A stretch of DNA of 14,257 bases from Gammaproteobacteria bacterium (GCA_003233255.1 QILH01000233.1:1-14257), one strand, 5' to 3'; positions 1 to 7,609 are shown, counted from the stretch's first letter. A program made the numbers and translations. Notes: generated from the letters alone by a model not told the origin.

Positions 1-2302
1 AACCGCGCGCTCCTCCAGAATAAGTAATCAGCGCACCTTTATCGGTATTACCACTCCCGCCGGTAACCTTACTGACTGGCGATGCAATCTCGGTGTTACG
101 TTTGCTCGGCGTTTCTTGCTGAACGATAGCACTTCCACCTCGGCGCGTTGGATTACGGCGTGTTGCTGACAGGCCTTCTGTGCCGGTTACATGCTCACCG
201 CGATTCCAGTCATCACCGGTAATATTTGTACCTGCATCCATGCCTTCACCCGATATACGTGATGGCTCACGACCATCCTGCCTGGCCACCGTATTTAAAA
301 TATTTTCAGCCGGTTTTATAGCAACCGAACTGCCATTAAAGCGGGCTTCTTCCGTACCCGTTACTTTGCCTGTTGCCAAGCCAAACGGGCCGGTAATATT
401 TCCTTGTTCGTAACGACTGCCGGTCACTGCGCTGTGTGTTTCCGTTGTTTGTGCCGCATGATTAGGTGCGGTCATACTGAATTTTCCCCATGGCTGACTA
501 TTAATCGACTGCGGAAAATCCGGGCTGTTCGGTTCGGCCGGTGAACCTGGGCATACATCGGCAAGCTGATCAGCACCAACATAAGGCGTTCCCGATACTG
601 GCTCACAACGACCCTTCTGGTTTCCTGTCGTGGTACTGTCGATACCTGGCTGTAGACCCGTCCTCATTGCGCCACTGGTGTAACGTTGCCGACGGGTACG
701 AGCTGAAGCGATGGCAGCCGCATCACTATTACAACGCGCTTCCAATTGATCAGCACCTGCATACGGTGTACCGGTTACGGCTTTACAGGTACCCGGCTCA
801 TTACCGGTTACATTGTCATTTCTGTCGGTCAGCGTGCCGGTAACCTGTTTATCATTTACCGTTTTGGAAATGCCAACTTTATAATCTGATGGCGAAGGTG
901 CCTTGTCGCAAAATTCCTTGTATTGTTCCTGGCTGGTGTATTCATCACCCGTTACATTACGGCAGCTACCTGGTTCATCACCCGTAACATGTCCGCTGCG
1001 ACCCAACATAGTACCGCTTACTCGGCCACCCGCTAAAGTTTCACTCACACCCACTTTAACCGGTGCCTGAGTACTACTGGCAACACGAGAATTGCGTTGC
1101 GTATACGGTGTTCCGGTCAACACACGGTTTTGACCATTTTCATTTCCCGTTATAGAAGATGTCCTGTCATTTTTGTTAAGCGTGCGCGAACTGCCACTGC
1201 GCATCTCAGTACTGGTTAATGTTGATTGTCGTGGCTTCGAACTGGTGCCACAAAACAAATCGGTCTGTTTATCGCTTACATATTCATTACCGGTTACATG
1301 CTTACAGGTTCCAGGTTCATTCCCGGTCACTTTTTTACTGCGGCCTAATTCATTGCCACTCACCGAGTTACCGCCTGACGTGGTTGTAAGCTGGACTTTG
1401 CTGGGTGTTTTTGTAACATCTTCCTGACAAAATTGACGGAATATGTCGGCACCCAGGTATTCTGTTCCGGTAACCGCACGGCAAGTACTCGGCTCATCAC
1501 CTGTAACTCGCTCACTTCGGCCTACCATCGTTCCCGTTAGAACCTGGCCATGACTGGTTTCACTGGCACCCACTTTCCAATGTGCGTCTGCAGCGGCAGC
1601 GTTAGAATTTTTAGCGGGGCGCATACGACGACAGGATTGATTTTTATCCTGTCCGTTTTTATTTATTTTACCTTTTTGCTTTTTCTGATCACGTACCTGT
1701 TGAGCCAGTTCACGGCCCGATAATCCAGGATTACTTGCTCGAGCAGATTGAGCAGCCGTCGGTGCGCTTGCATTGATAGCAGACTTACCTTTTACCGACA
1801 TAGCCTGACGACGCGCAAGCTGTGCGGCACGAACAGTGCTCTGTTGCGTTCTTGCTTTTCGTATCCCGGGTCGTGACTTAGCTAGCGACGACATTGCCAA
1901 AGGGCTATTCGCCTGCATGGCCGTCTTACATTCATCGCGAGTGCCATCGCAGCCACAACCACAGCCTTGCTTGCCTGCTTGTTCAATCGGCTTTTCTGTA
2001 GCTGAAGAATCAGCAGACGAAACAGGGTTAGACGGGATTTTATATGTCTCACTCCGGGTCCGATCGCTGGCAATAACCGCAGTTTTACCGCCATCGGCCA
2101 TAGCTTGTCGTCGTGCTTTTGACGCATCACGGCTTGCCATCGCACTGTCGGTTGATTTTGCAGCCTGCGCGACCGTTGATGACGGAGCCGCTACCGTCTT
2201 GCTCATCTGATCAAGACCTGCTTTACCATTGCTATACTGAACGCGTCGCCGCATCATTGCTGTTTCACGTGAACTATTCTGCTTGTATGCAATTTGTGAC
2301 AT
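1..2302 (-). CDS. csoS2: CsoS2, intrinsically disordered alpha-carboxysome scaffold protein (stop codon just outside window)
   Basis: CsoS2 links RuBisCO to the carboxysome shell. The frame is open from 2302 to the window edge, about 767 residues. Three N-terminal repeats fit RxxxxxRRxxxxxxGK exactly (residues 12-27, 58-73, 158-173) and a fourth is degenerate (197-212); this is the family's RuBisCO-binding helix. About six middle repeats follow (roughly 243-600), with VTG/ITG triplets and paired cysteines. The C-terminal region (607 on) contains ITGDDW and ends in ITYSGGARG, the same ending I recall for the Halothiobacillus protein; the next base is T, as for a stop codon. ATG 2302 has GGAG six bases upstream. 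ATG 2308 is an alternative, with AGGTG eight bases upstream, adding two residues. A cysteine cluster (C114, C116, C118, C125) lies between N repeats 2 and 3. Gene follows cbbLS; identity is secure. Confidence 0.96.
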   Translation of the reverse strand, partial: MSQIAYKQNSSRETAMMRRRVQYSNGKAGLDQMSKTVAAPSSTVAQAAKSTDSAMASRDASKARRQAMADGGKTAVIASDRTRSETYKIPSNPVSSADSSATEKPIEQAGKQGCGCGCDGTRDECKTAMQANSPLAMSSLAKSRPGIRKARTQQSTVRAAQLARRQAMSVKGKSAINASAPTAAQSARASNPGLSGRELAQQVRDQKKQKGKINKNGQDKNQSCRRMRPAKNSNAAAADAHWKVGASETSHGQVLTGTMVGRSERVTGDEPSTCRAVTGTEYLGADIFRQFCQEDVTKTPSKVQLTTTSGGNSVSGNELGRSKKVTGNEPGTCKHVTGNEYVSDKQTDLFCGTSSKPRQSTLTSTEMRSGSSRTLNKNDRTSSITGNENGQNRVLTGTPYTQRNSRVASSTQAPVKVGVSETLAGGRVSGTMLGRSGHVTGDEPGSCRNVTGDEYTSQEQYKEFCDKAPSPSDYKVGISKTVNDKQVTGTLTDRNDNVTGNEPGTCKAVTGTPYAGADQLEARCNSDAAAIASARTRRQRYTSGAMRTGLQPGIDSTTTGNQKGRCEPVSGTPYVGADQLADVCPGSPAEPNSPDFPQSINSQPWGKFSMTAPNHAAQTTETHSAVTGSRYEQGNITGPFGLATGKVTGTEEARFNGSSVAIKPAENILNTVARQDGREPSRISGEGMDAGTNITGDDWNRGEHVTGTEGLSATRRNPTRRGGSAIVQQETPSKRNTEIASPVSKVTGGSGNTDKGALITYSGGARG
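454..488 (-). other. Predicted -1 programmed ribosomal frameshift site in csoS2
   Basis: Reading the minus strand, codons TGG GGA AAA (490-482) contain the heptamer G GGA AAA in the correct X XXY YYZ phase. After a -1 slip the ribosome reads ATT CAG TAT GAC CGC ACC and then TAA at 464-462, giving a product of about 613 residues instead of about 767. A 5-bp stem (CCGCA 471-467 with TGCGG 458-454, 8-base loop) begins 10 bases after the heptamer. The site is at the junction of middle and C-terminal regions. Short CsoS2A made by -1 frameshifting is reported for Halothiobacillus; use of this exact site is inferred. Confidence 0.6.
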
Positions 2303-2382
2303 GCTCATCTCCGCTACACCTAAATCTACTAAGTCTCTATACCGGGTTACCAATAGTCGTTATCAGCCCAGCCTGGTTTTTC

Positions 2383-2727
2383 TTAACGCCCTTCGTATGC
2401 AACAAAAGCAGCTCCCTGGCATTGTGTATAATTGTCATAGCCGATAACCCTGATGTGATGATCGGGATAAGCACGTCGGCATGCTTCCATTTCTTCTATG
2501 ACGGTTGCCAGATGGGTTTCACCAAAGAAAGGTAACTTCCACATTGTCCAATAGTGGTTAAATGCTCGACTTGGATGTTCATGCTCAAGTGACGGTGTCC
2601 AACCTTGCGCAATGATGTAATTTATTTGTTCATAAATTTCATCTTGTGTAAGTTTAGGTAAAAAACTAAATGTTTCTAACGTATTTAGCGTTTGGTAGTC
2701 ACCTTTGTCAGTTATATTCGCGGCCAT
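2383..2727 (-). CDS. cbbS: Ribulose bisphosphate carboxylase small subunit, form IA
   Basis: Small subunit of the L8S8 RuBisCO, packed inside the carboxysome. The 114-residue length is normal for carboxysomal form IA. Signature positions are W43, E48-H49, W60-x-x-W63, KLPFFGE (64-70), EACRRAYP (81-88) and GYDNY (96-100). D98 and Y100 match the Halothiobacillus CbbS residues (D94, Y96) reported to contact the CsoS2 N-terminal repeat, in keeping with an encapsulated enzyme. The ATG at 2727 is preceded by GAGGAAA. The gene lies 57 bases after cbbL and 80 bases before csoS2, in the usual cbbL-cbbS-csoS2 order, so co-transcription is likely. Confidence 0.98.
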   Translation of the reverse strand: MAANITDKGDYQTLNTLETFSFLPKLTQDEIYEQINYIIAQGWTPSLEHEHPSRAFNHYWTMWKLPFFGETHLATVIEEMEACRRAYPDHHIRVIGYDNYTQCQGAAFVAYEGR

Positions 2728-2784
2728 TACTTTTTCCTCTCGGTAAATTAATTGATTAACGTAGTATTATTTTCAACGATGTAT

Positions 2785-4200
2785 TTAACCAATGTCTAAT
2801 TTATCTACGGTTTCAAATTCAAATTTAATCTCTTTCCATGTTTCCATTGCCATAGCCAACTCAGGACTGTGTCTTGCTGCTTCGGTTAAAATATCGCGAC
2901 CCTCACGTTCAAGCTCTCGACCTTGATTACGTGCCTTGACGCAGGCTTCTAGTGCAACCCGGTTAGCGGCCGCGCCCGCTGCGTTACCCCAGGGGTGACC
3001 TTGTGTACCACCACCAAACTGCAGCACTGAGTCATCGCCAAAAATCGCAAGCAGGGCAGGCATATGCCAAACATGAATGCCGCCTGACGCCACCGCGAAT
3101 ACACCTGGCATTGATCCCCAATCCTGATCGAAAAACACACCGCGGCTACGATCTTCCGGGATAAATGATTCACGTAATTGATCAACAAAACCAAGTGTTG
3201 ATGCCCGATCGCCTTCAAGCTTACCCACCACCGTACCCGTATGTAGATGGTCACCACCTGACAGGCGTAAACATTTAGCCAGCACACGAAAGTGAATACC
3301 GTGTTTAGGATGACGATCGATTACCGCATGCATAGCCCGGTGAATGTGTAATAACACACCATTTTTACGGCACCATTTCGCCAGGCCTGTATTGGCCGTA
3401 AAACCGCCGGTGAGGAAGTCATGCATAATAATTGGCATGCCTAATTCTTTGGCAAACTCAGCACGTTCATACATTTGCTCAGGATCCGCCGCGGTGACAT
3501 TAAGGTAATGACCTTTACGTTCGCCGGTTTCTTCCTGTGCTTTCATAATGGCTTCGGCTACAAATTCAAAACGATTTTGCCAACGCATGAAAGGTTGTGA
3601 GTTCACATTCTCATCATCTTTAGTCAGATCCAGACCGCCTCGCAAGCATTCGTATACTGCGCGCCCGTAGTTTTTAGCGGAAAGACCCAGCTTAGGTTTG
3701 ATCGTTGCACCCAGCATAGGGCGACCGTATTTATTTAATTTATCGCGCTCTACCTGAATACCACTTGGTGGGCCCATGCATGTTTTGATATAGGCAATAG
3801 GAAATCGAATATCTTCAAGGCGTAAATGTTTTAAAGCTTTAAATCCGAATACGTTACCGACCAGTGAAGTTAACACATTTACAATCGAACCTTCTTCAAA
3901 CAGATCCAGCGGATAGGCGATAAAGGCATAAAAGCCTTCTTTATCACCCGGCACATCTTCAATGCGATAACATCGTCCCTTGTAATACTCTAGATCAGTC
4001 AGGAGTTCAGACCACACGGTACTCCATGTGCCAGTCGACGATTCTGCCGCCACAGCCGCCGCAACTTCTTCACGAGGAACACCCGGCTGTCCAGTGACTT
4101 TAAAACAAGCCAATAAATCTGTATCTAACGGAACATAATCTGGCGTCCAATACTTTTCACGATATTCTTTTACACCCGCTTCATAAGCCTTTTCTGACAT
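2785..4200 (-). CDS. cbbL: Ribulose bisphosphate carboxylase large subunit, form IA
   Basis: Catalytic subunit of RuBisCO, adding CO2 to ribulose 1,5-bisphosphate in the Calvin cycle. Full length at 471 residues. Visible active-site elements: TIKPK (166-170), the carbamylated lysine in GGLDLTKDDE at K194, H287 in the HRAMHA motif, and loop 6 TGTVVGKLEG with K327. Y72 and F346 are present, the CbbL positions reported to contact CsoS2 in Halothiobacillus. The ATG at 4200 has AGGAG seven bases upstream. The 354-base upstream gap carries several dyads, so cbbL probably has its own promoter inside the larger block. Confidence 0.99.
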   Translation of the reverse strand: MSEKAYEAGVKEYREKYWTPDYVPLDTDLLACFKVTGQPGVPREEVAAAVAAESSTGTWSTVWSELLTDLEYYKGRCYRIEDVPGDKEGFYAFIAYPLDLFEEGSIVNVLTSLVGNVFGFKALKHLRLEDIRFPIAYIKTCMGPPSGIQVERDKLNKYGRPMLGATIKPKLGLSAKNYGRAVYECLRGGLDLTKDDENVNSQPFMRWQNRFEFVAEAIMKAQEETGERKGHYLNVTAADPEQMYERAEFAKELGMPIIMHDFLTGGFTANTGLAKWCRKNGVLLHIHRAMHAVIDRHPKHGIHFRVLAKCLRLSGGDHLHTGTVVGKLEGDRASTLGFVDQLRESFIPEDRSRGVFFDQDWGSMPGVFAVASGGIHVWHMPALLAIFGDDSVLQFGGGTQGHPWGNAAGAAANRVALEACVKARNQGRELEREGRDILTEAARHSPELAMAMETWKEIKFEFETVDKLDIG

Positions 4201-4247
4201 GGTCTACTCCTAATTCGTTTATTAGTCTGCAATCGATTCAAACCTAA

Positions 4248-4273
4248 TTGTATTGAATACAAGCATATGTATT
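4248..4273. promoter_or_regulatory. Overlapping dyads upstream of cbbL, candidate LysR-type (CbbR) site
   Basis: Two overlapping symmetries: the perfect odd palindrome TTGTATTGAATACAA (4248-4262) and AATACA-N6-TGTATT (4256-4273). The second contains ATACA-N6-TGTAT, the same layout as the dyad 56 bases further upstream. Located 48-73 bases before the cbbL ATG, where a promoter-proximal activator site would sit. Assignment to CbbR is inference. Confidence 0.45.
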
Positions 4274-4312
4274 ACAAGGCATCGAAACAAATCAATATTT
4301 TGAAGGTAACCA

Positions 4313-4328
4313 ATAGATGATAATCTAT
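4313..4328. promoter_or_regulatory. Perfect dyad ATAGAT-N4-ATCTAT upstream of cbbL, candidate CbbR recognition site
   Basis: Perfect 6+6 inverted repeat, equally read as ATAGA-N6-TCTAT, 113-128 bases upstream of the cbbL ATG. The same ATAGA-N6-TCTAT recurs between csoS1D and cbbR at 8418-8433. Shared occurrence at both promoters of the locus favours a common regulator, most simply CbbR. The spacing is one base longer than the textbook ATAC-N7-GTAT of LysR-type sites. Confidence 0.5.
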
Positions 4329-4457
4329 GGTTTGGTATTTCATCTTTGTATACGGTCGCAGCCGGTAATTTTCGGGCCAGAGCAGTTTCCCTTACCTGCC
4401 TTTACATTGATGGTGCTTGAACAAAGAATGTGAATCGCAGATATATATTAAAATGTG

Positions 4458-4473
4458 TGTGATTTTTATCACC
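4458..4473. promoter_or_regulatory. CRP/FNR-family-like dyad
   Basis: TGTGA-N6-TCACC, with perfect inner symmetry GTGAT-TTTT-ATCAC. It is one base from the CRP consensus TGTGA-N6-TCACA and two from the FNR consensus TTGAT-N4-ATCAA. It lies 258-273 bases upstream of cbbL, far for direct activation of that gene. Could be chance in AT-rich DNA. Confidence 0.3.
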
Positions 4474-4478
4474 GAAGA

Positions 4479-4503
4479 TTTACTAAAAATTTTTATTAGT
4501 AAA
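4479..4503. terminator. AT-only inverted repeat downstream of the small-subunit-like gene
   Basis: TTTACTAA (4479-4486) pairs perfectly with TTAGTAAA (4496-4503) across a 9-base loop, 52 bases beyond the stop codon of the upstream gene. There is no GC pairing beyond one C-G and no clean T-run after it on the minus strand, so it is a weak candidate terminator and may equally be an operator or chance. Confidence 0.2.
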
Positions 4504-4554
4504 TAAATAACTCCAGTAAAAATATTGAAGCAATAAAAAATCCTGTAAAATAAA

Positions 4555-5001
4555 CTATCGTCGATAATTTTTACGCCTTGCCACGGTATTCTGATAAATA
4601 CGTTTAAACAAGCTACCAATGGTCTGCCCAGCATGAGTGTGATACGCATTATCCGCCTTTACTTCTGACGTTAGCTTTTTACTCGGGAATATATCGTCAG
4701 ATTTACAGTAAACCCAGTAAATCATTTTTGTATCCGGCCCAGATTTCTCCGCATTTATGCGTATTTCTTCCTCAGGAAACACCTTATTGCATGCAAGCAG
4801 GGCCTCCAATACCACGGATGGGCTGTCGACTGCATATAATATCGTACCCCATTGTTGCCAATGCGCATAACGCGAGGTTACAGAGGGTATGTGTTCTATT
4901 CGTATTGCCCAGTCATGAAGCAGATTATCCTTTATCATCTTCTCTATATCGCTAAAACAAGGTGGTGCACAATGTAAAGTTACATAACTTTGTTGTTTCA
5001 T
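4555..5001 (-). CDS. RuBisCO small-subunit-like protein (divergent CbbS paralogue) with basic C-terminal tail
   Basis: A 148-residue protein of unassigned function. Residues 19-97 align without a gap to residues 31-109 of the CbbS in this window (constant offset 12), with 15 identities: I19, I23, W31, E36-H37, W48, W51, V64, E66, A70-C71, P76, I80-R81 and V97. These are small-subunit signature positions, so I infer the same fold. The LPFFGE and GYDNY motifs of CbbS are missing; K86 and G88 replace the CsoS2-contacting Asp and Tyr. Residues 101-148 are an extension absent from CbbS, ending in a strongly basic stretch (KRIYQN, VARRKNYRR). ATG 5001 has GAGGA seven bases upstream. It lies between sulP (60 bases) and cbbL. 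It could be an alternative subunit, a linker or a RuBisCO modulator. Confidence 0.75.
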   Translation of the reverse strand: MKQQSYVTLHCAPPCFSDIEKMIKDNLLHDWAIRIEHIPSVTSRYAHWQQWGTILYAVDSPSVVLEALLACNKVFPEEEIRINAEKSGPDTKMIYWVYCKSDDIFPSKKLTSEVKADNAYHTHAGQTIGSLFKRIYQNTVARRKNYRR

Positions 5002-5061
5002 GTTCCAGTCCTCGATAGCATTTTATTTTCGATATCTAGCAACGAATACAACGGCTTGCGA

Positions 5062-6750
5062 TTACGCCGCATTTTTGTTTACAAGGCTTTTGGTCGGAGC
5101 AGTCGCCACACTATGTTTTGCTGCATGCGATAAAGCGCTAATTCTATCGTCAACAAAACTGCTTTCAGGCAATAAGTTTTTTAGCCCTAATTTGGTTAAT
5201 CGGCTTAATGTTTGGCCGCTTGCGCTAACGATGTAAACCTGGCGGTCGGCATTGAGCATGTCGATGATAGCTTCTTCTAAAACAAGTGCAGACGATACCC
5301 CCAGATGTTTTACTTCTTTAAGATCCACGATCAAGGTTTCGCAATTTTTCATCATTGAATTCTTTCGGCTGATTGCTCGTGAGACACCAAATATCATTGT
5401 GCCTCGTAAATGTAGTAACAGGATGCTGCCGTTGGCAGCCCTGAAAAAATCTTTTTCCTGTTCTGTAAAGGTTAAGTCAGACTGGTCTGGATCGGTTAAC
5501 GCCTTGACGTCATCAGCCTGCAGTTCGGACAGGCGGGTAATCGTGATCACATTAGCAAAAAAGAAACCGATACCAACGGCAACAATCAAATCCACAAATA
5601 CGGTTAAGGCAATGACACCATAGACAATTAATGCGGCTTTATTTGAGATTCGATGTGAACGTTTCAGAAAATTCCAGTCAATAATATCAACCCCCACTTT
5701 AAAGGCGATGCCGGCTAAAACAGCCAGGGGTATTAATGCGGTAATACTGGCGGCCCACATAACGACAATAAATAAAATACCTACACGTATTAAGCCTGCT
5801 AAGGCCGTCTTGGCACCCGCCTGGATACTCACCACGGTACCCATGGTCGCACCGGCTCCGGGTAAACCACCGAACAGCCCTGACATCATGTTGCCAACCC
5901 CCTGGCCAATAAGTTCCTTGTCTGACTTATGTTGGGTACGCGTTAAGCTATCAGCAATCACCGATGTTAATAAGGCATCGATGCAGCCAAGCATGCCAAG
6001 CACAACCGCATCTATCAGCATAATTTCCCATTGTTCCGCGCTAAATACCGGTATATTTAGCTCAGGTAAACCCATGGATATTTCACCAATTCGTCGTATA
6101 TCCACGTTGCTTAAAACAACAATTGAAATAATCGTTCCGACTACTAAGGCGATCAGTTGTGGTGGAACAAATCGTTTAAATTTAGTTGGCATGAAAAACA
6201 GGATCGCCAGGGTGATAACGGCCAATGCTGTTTCAGGAAGCTGTATCCCGGATAACAAATCAGGAAGGTCGGCAATGATATTAACGGTGCCGCCTTGTGG
6301 TGTCGCCTGGCCTAGCAATGGACCGATTTGTAAAATGATGAGAATAATTCCGATGCCGGACATAAATCCCGAGATCACAGGATACGGCATTAATGTGATG
6401 TACTTACCCAGCCGTAGAAGACCAAATAAAATTTGAAACATGCCGGCCATAACCACGACGGTAAAGGCCATTGCCATACCATTAACAGGATCCGAGGCAA
6501 TCAATTTGGCAATTACCGCAGTAAACACCACCGTCATCGGGCCGGTAGGTTCAGAAATTAATGTGGGTGAACCACCAAATAAAGCGGCAAACAATCCAAC
6601 AAAAATTGCGCCATAGAGCCCTGCCTCTGCGCCAGCGCCTGAGGCAACACCAAATGCTAATGCCATCGGCAAGGCGATAACAGCAGCAGTAACACCACCA
6701 AAGATATCACCGCGCAAATTTCGTAAATGTATTTCGTTAAGCAAACGCAC
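5062..6750 (-). CDS. SulP-family anion transporter with STAS domain, candidate bicarbonate importer
   Basis: A 562-residue SLC26/SulP inner-membrane transporter. The transmembrane core spans roughly residues 13-405 and includes EPTGPMTV (67-74) and the conserved DALLTSVIADSLT stretch (258-270) followed by KELIGQG. The cytoplasmic STAS domain is about 442-545. Family substrates include sulfate, other oxyanions and bicarbonate (BicA in cyanobacteria). Placement directly upstream of RuBisCO and carboxysome genes favours bicarbonate uptake feeding the carboxysome; SulP genes beside carboxysome loci are known from sulfur-oxidising chemoautotrophs. Start 6750 has AGGA shortly upstream. The 283-base gap before it suggests a separate promoter. 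Sulfate transport cannot be excluded from sequence alone. Confidence 0.9.
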   Translation of the reverse strand: MRLLNEIHLRNLRGDIFGGVTAAVIALPMALAFGVASGAGAEAGLYGAIFVGLFAALFGGSPTLISEPTGPMTVVFTAVIAKLIASDPVNGMAMAFTVVVMAGMFQILFGLLRLGKYITLMPYPVISGFMSGIGIILIILQIGPLLGQATPQGGTVNIIADLPDLLSGIQLPETALAVITLAILFFMPTKFKRFVPPQLIALVVGTIISIVVLSNVDIRRIGEISMGLPELNIPVFSAEQWEIMLIDAVVLGMLGCIDALLTSVIADSLTRTQHKSDKELIGQGVGNMMSGLFGGLPGAGATMGTVVSIQAGAKTALAGLIRVGILFIVVMWAASITALIPLAVLAGIAFKVGVDIIDWNFLKRSHRISNKAALIVYGVIALTVFVDLIVAVGIGFFFANVITITRLSELQADDVKALTDPDQSDLTFTEQEKDFFRAANGSILLLHLRGTMIFGVSRAISRKNSMMKNCETLIVDLKEVKHLGVSSALVLEEAIIDMLNADRQVYIVSASGQTLSRLTKLGLKNLLPESSFVDDRISALSHAAKHSVATAPTKSLVNKNAA

Positions 6751-6885
6751 GTTCCTACTTTCTGGTTCAGGACAATCGTAGGTTATTATGCAATTTTTAA
6801 GGAGTGGTTACTCATTGGATATATCGATGCTAAACATAGCTCATGACTTATAATTAAAGACCCGCGAATGATTGTGTGATTAACT

Positions 6886-6899
6886 TTGATAAAGATCTG
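6886..6899. promoter_or_regulatory. FNR-like half-symmetric site upstream of sulP
   Basis: TTGAT-AAAG-ATCTG matches 8 of 10 fixed positions of TTGAT-N4-ATCAA. It lies 136-149 bases upstream of the sulP start, in the 283-base gap after the Nudix gene. Otherwise this gap shows only AT-rich sequence and a small palindrome GTTAATTTAAC (6946-6956). Weak on its own. Confidence 0.2.
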
Positions 6900-7033
6900 C
6901 GCGATATCACTGTGTAATATAATTTTATTATCCAGTTAAAGGCGGGTTAATTTAACAGGAATCTAAATGACAAATATATTTATTAATCTACGAATAATTT
7001 TTATTGCGAAATAATACTGATCCAAAATTCACA

Positions 7034-7606
7034 CTAGGCATTGCTAAATAAATCACACTTTTTCATGCGTCTTGTTTTATTTAACATTCGGAACGTGGAA
7101 CGATTGTTATTGAAGCGGGTAACGGATTCTACCGGCACCCATAACACATCATGGGATTCATCATTTCCCGGTATGGGTAGGCAATCATCGATTTCCACCA
7201 GGAAACGTATATCGATATGCTCATGGCGCGGCGCGTATTCACTCGCATGAATAGTATGAATATCAACGTCAAATATATTATTAGCCAATAACTGAATTTG
7301 CTCTGCATGCAAACCACTTTCTTCCGTTGTTTCCCGCAATGCGACCCGCAGTATGTCAGCATCGCCATCGGCATGCCCACCCGGTTGAAACCATTCATCA
7401 AGTTTACGATGATGCAGCATCAACACCTTCGTCCTGGCAGGATTAACCACCCAACTAGAACCTGTTACATGTGCGTGTGCCAATTCGCGGTTAAAACAAT
7501 CGGGATGATCCAGGACAAAGTCATAAGCACGCTGAACATATCGGGCTTCTTCCATGTACCGAGTATGATAATTATCCAGTAATTTAAGGAGTTCCTGGCG
7601 ATGCAT
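7034..7606 (-). CDS. Nudix hydrolase
   Basis: A 190-residue protein of the Nudix superfamily, Mg-dependent hydrolases of compounds with a diphosphate linked to another moiety. The Nudix box GX5EX7REUXEEXGU is at residues 77-99: G77, R91-E92, E95-E96, G98 and L99 are present, so the metal-binding glutamates remain, but the usual first Glu is A83 and the U after RE is T93. An N-terminal helical region (1-45) precedes the fold. Its ATG lies 3 bases after the csoS1D stop, with only a weak GGGA upstream, so translational coupling is likely. The substrate is unknown; context suggests a metabolite relevant to RuBisCO or the carboxysome, but this is inference. Confidence 0.9.
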   Translation of the reverse strand: MHRQELLKLLDNYHTRYMEEARYVQRAYDFVLDHPDCFNRELAHAHVTGSSWVVNPARTKVLMLHHRKLDEWFQPGGHADGDADILRVALRETTEESGLHAEQIQLLANNIFDVDIHTIHASEYAPRHEHIDIRFLVEIDDCLPIPGNDESHDVLWVPVESVTRFNNNRSTFRMLNKTRRMKKCDLFSNA

Positions 7607-7609
7607 GCC

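Larger units (their letters stand above)
4201..4554. other. Intergenic region upstream of cbbL (regulatory)
   Basis: AT-rich non-coding region of 354 bases between the small-subunit-like gene and cbbL. It holds two ATAnA-N6-TnTAT dyads, a CRP/FNR-like dyad and an AT-only inverted repeat, listed separately. I found no convincing gene and no -10/-35 pair good enough to call, although a promoter for cbbL is expected here. Confidence 0.7.

Noticed and set aside
243..1580. Repeated VTG/ITG-coding DNA as a tandem repeat or mobile element
   Set aside because: It is the normal protein repeat architecture of CsoS2 with diverged DNA.
180..2210. Several plus-strand open frames opposite csoS2
   Set aside because: They follow the repeat periodicity of csoS2 in the reverse frame and resemble no known protein.
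4392..4649. Minus-strand open frame of 85 codons overlapping the small-subunit-like gene
   Set aside because: It overlaps the better supported gene in another frame, covers AT-rich regulatory DNA and has no good ribosome binding site.
5708..6436. Long open frame of 242 codons on the plus strand opposite sulP
   Set aside because: It is an antisense shadow of a strongly supported transporter; it has no recognisable domain.
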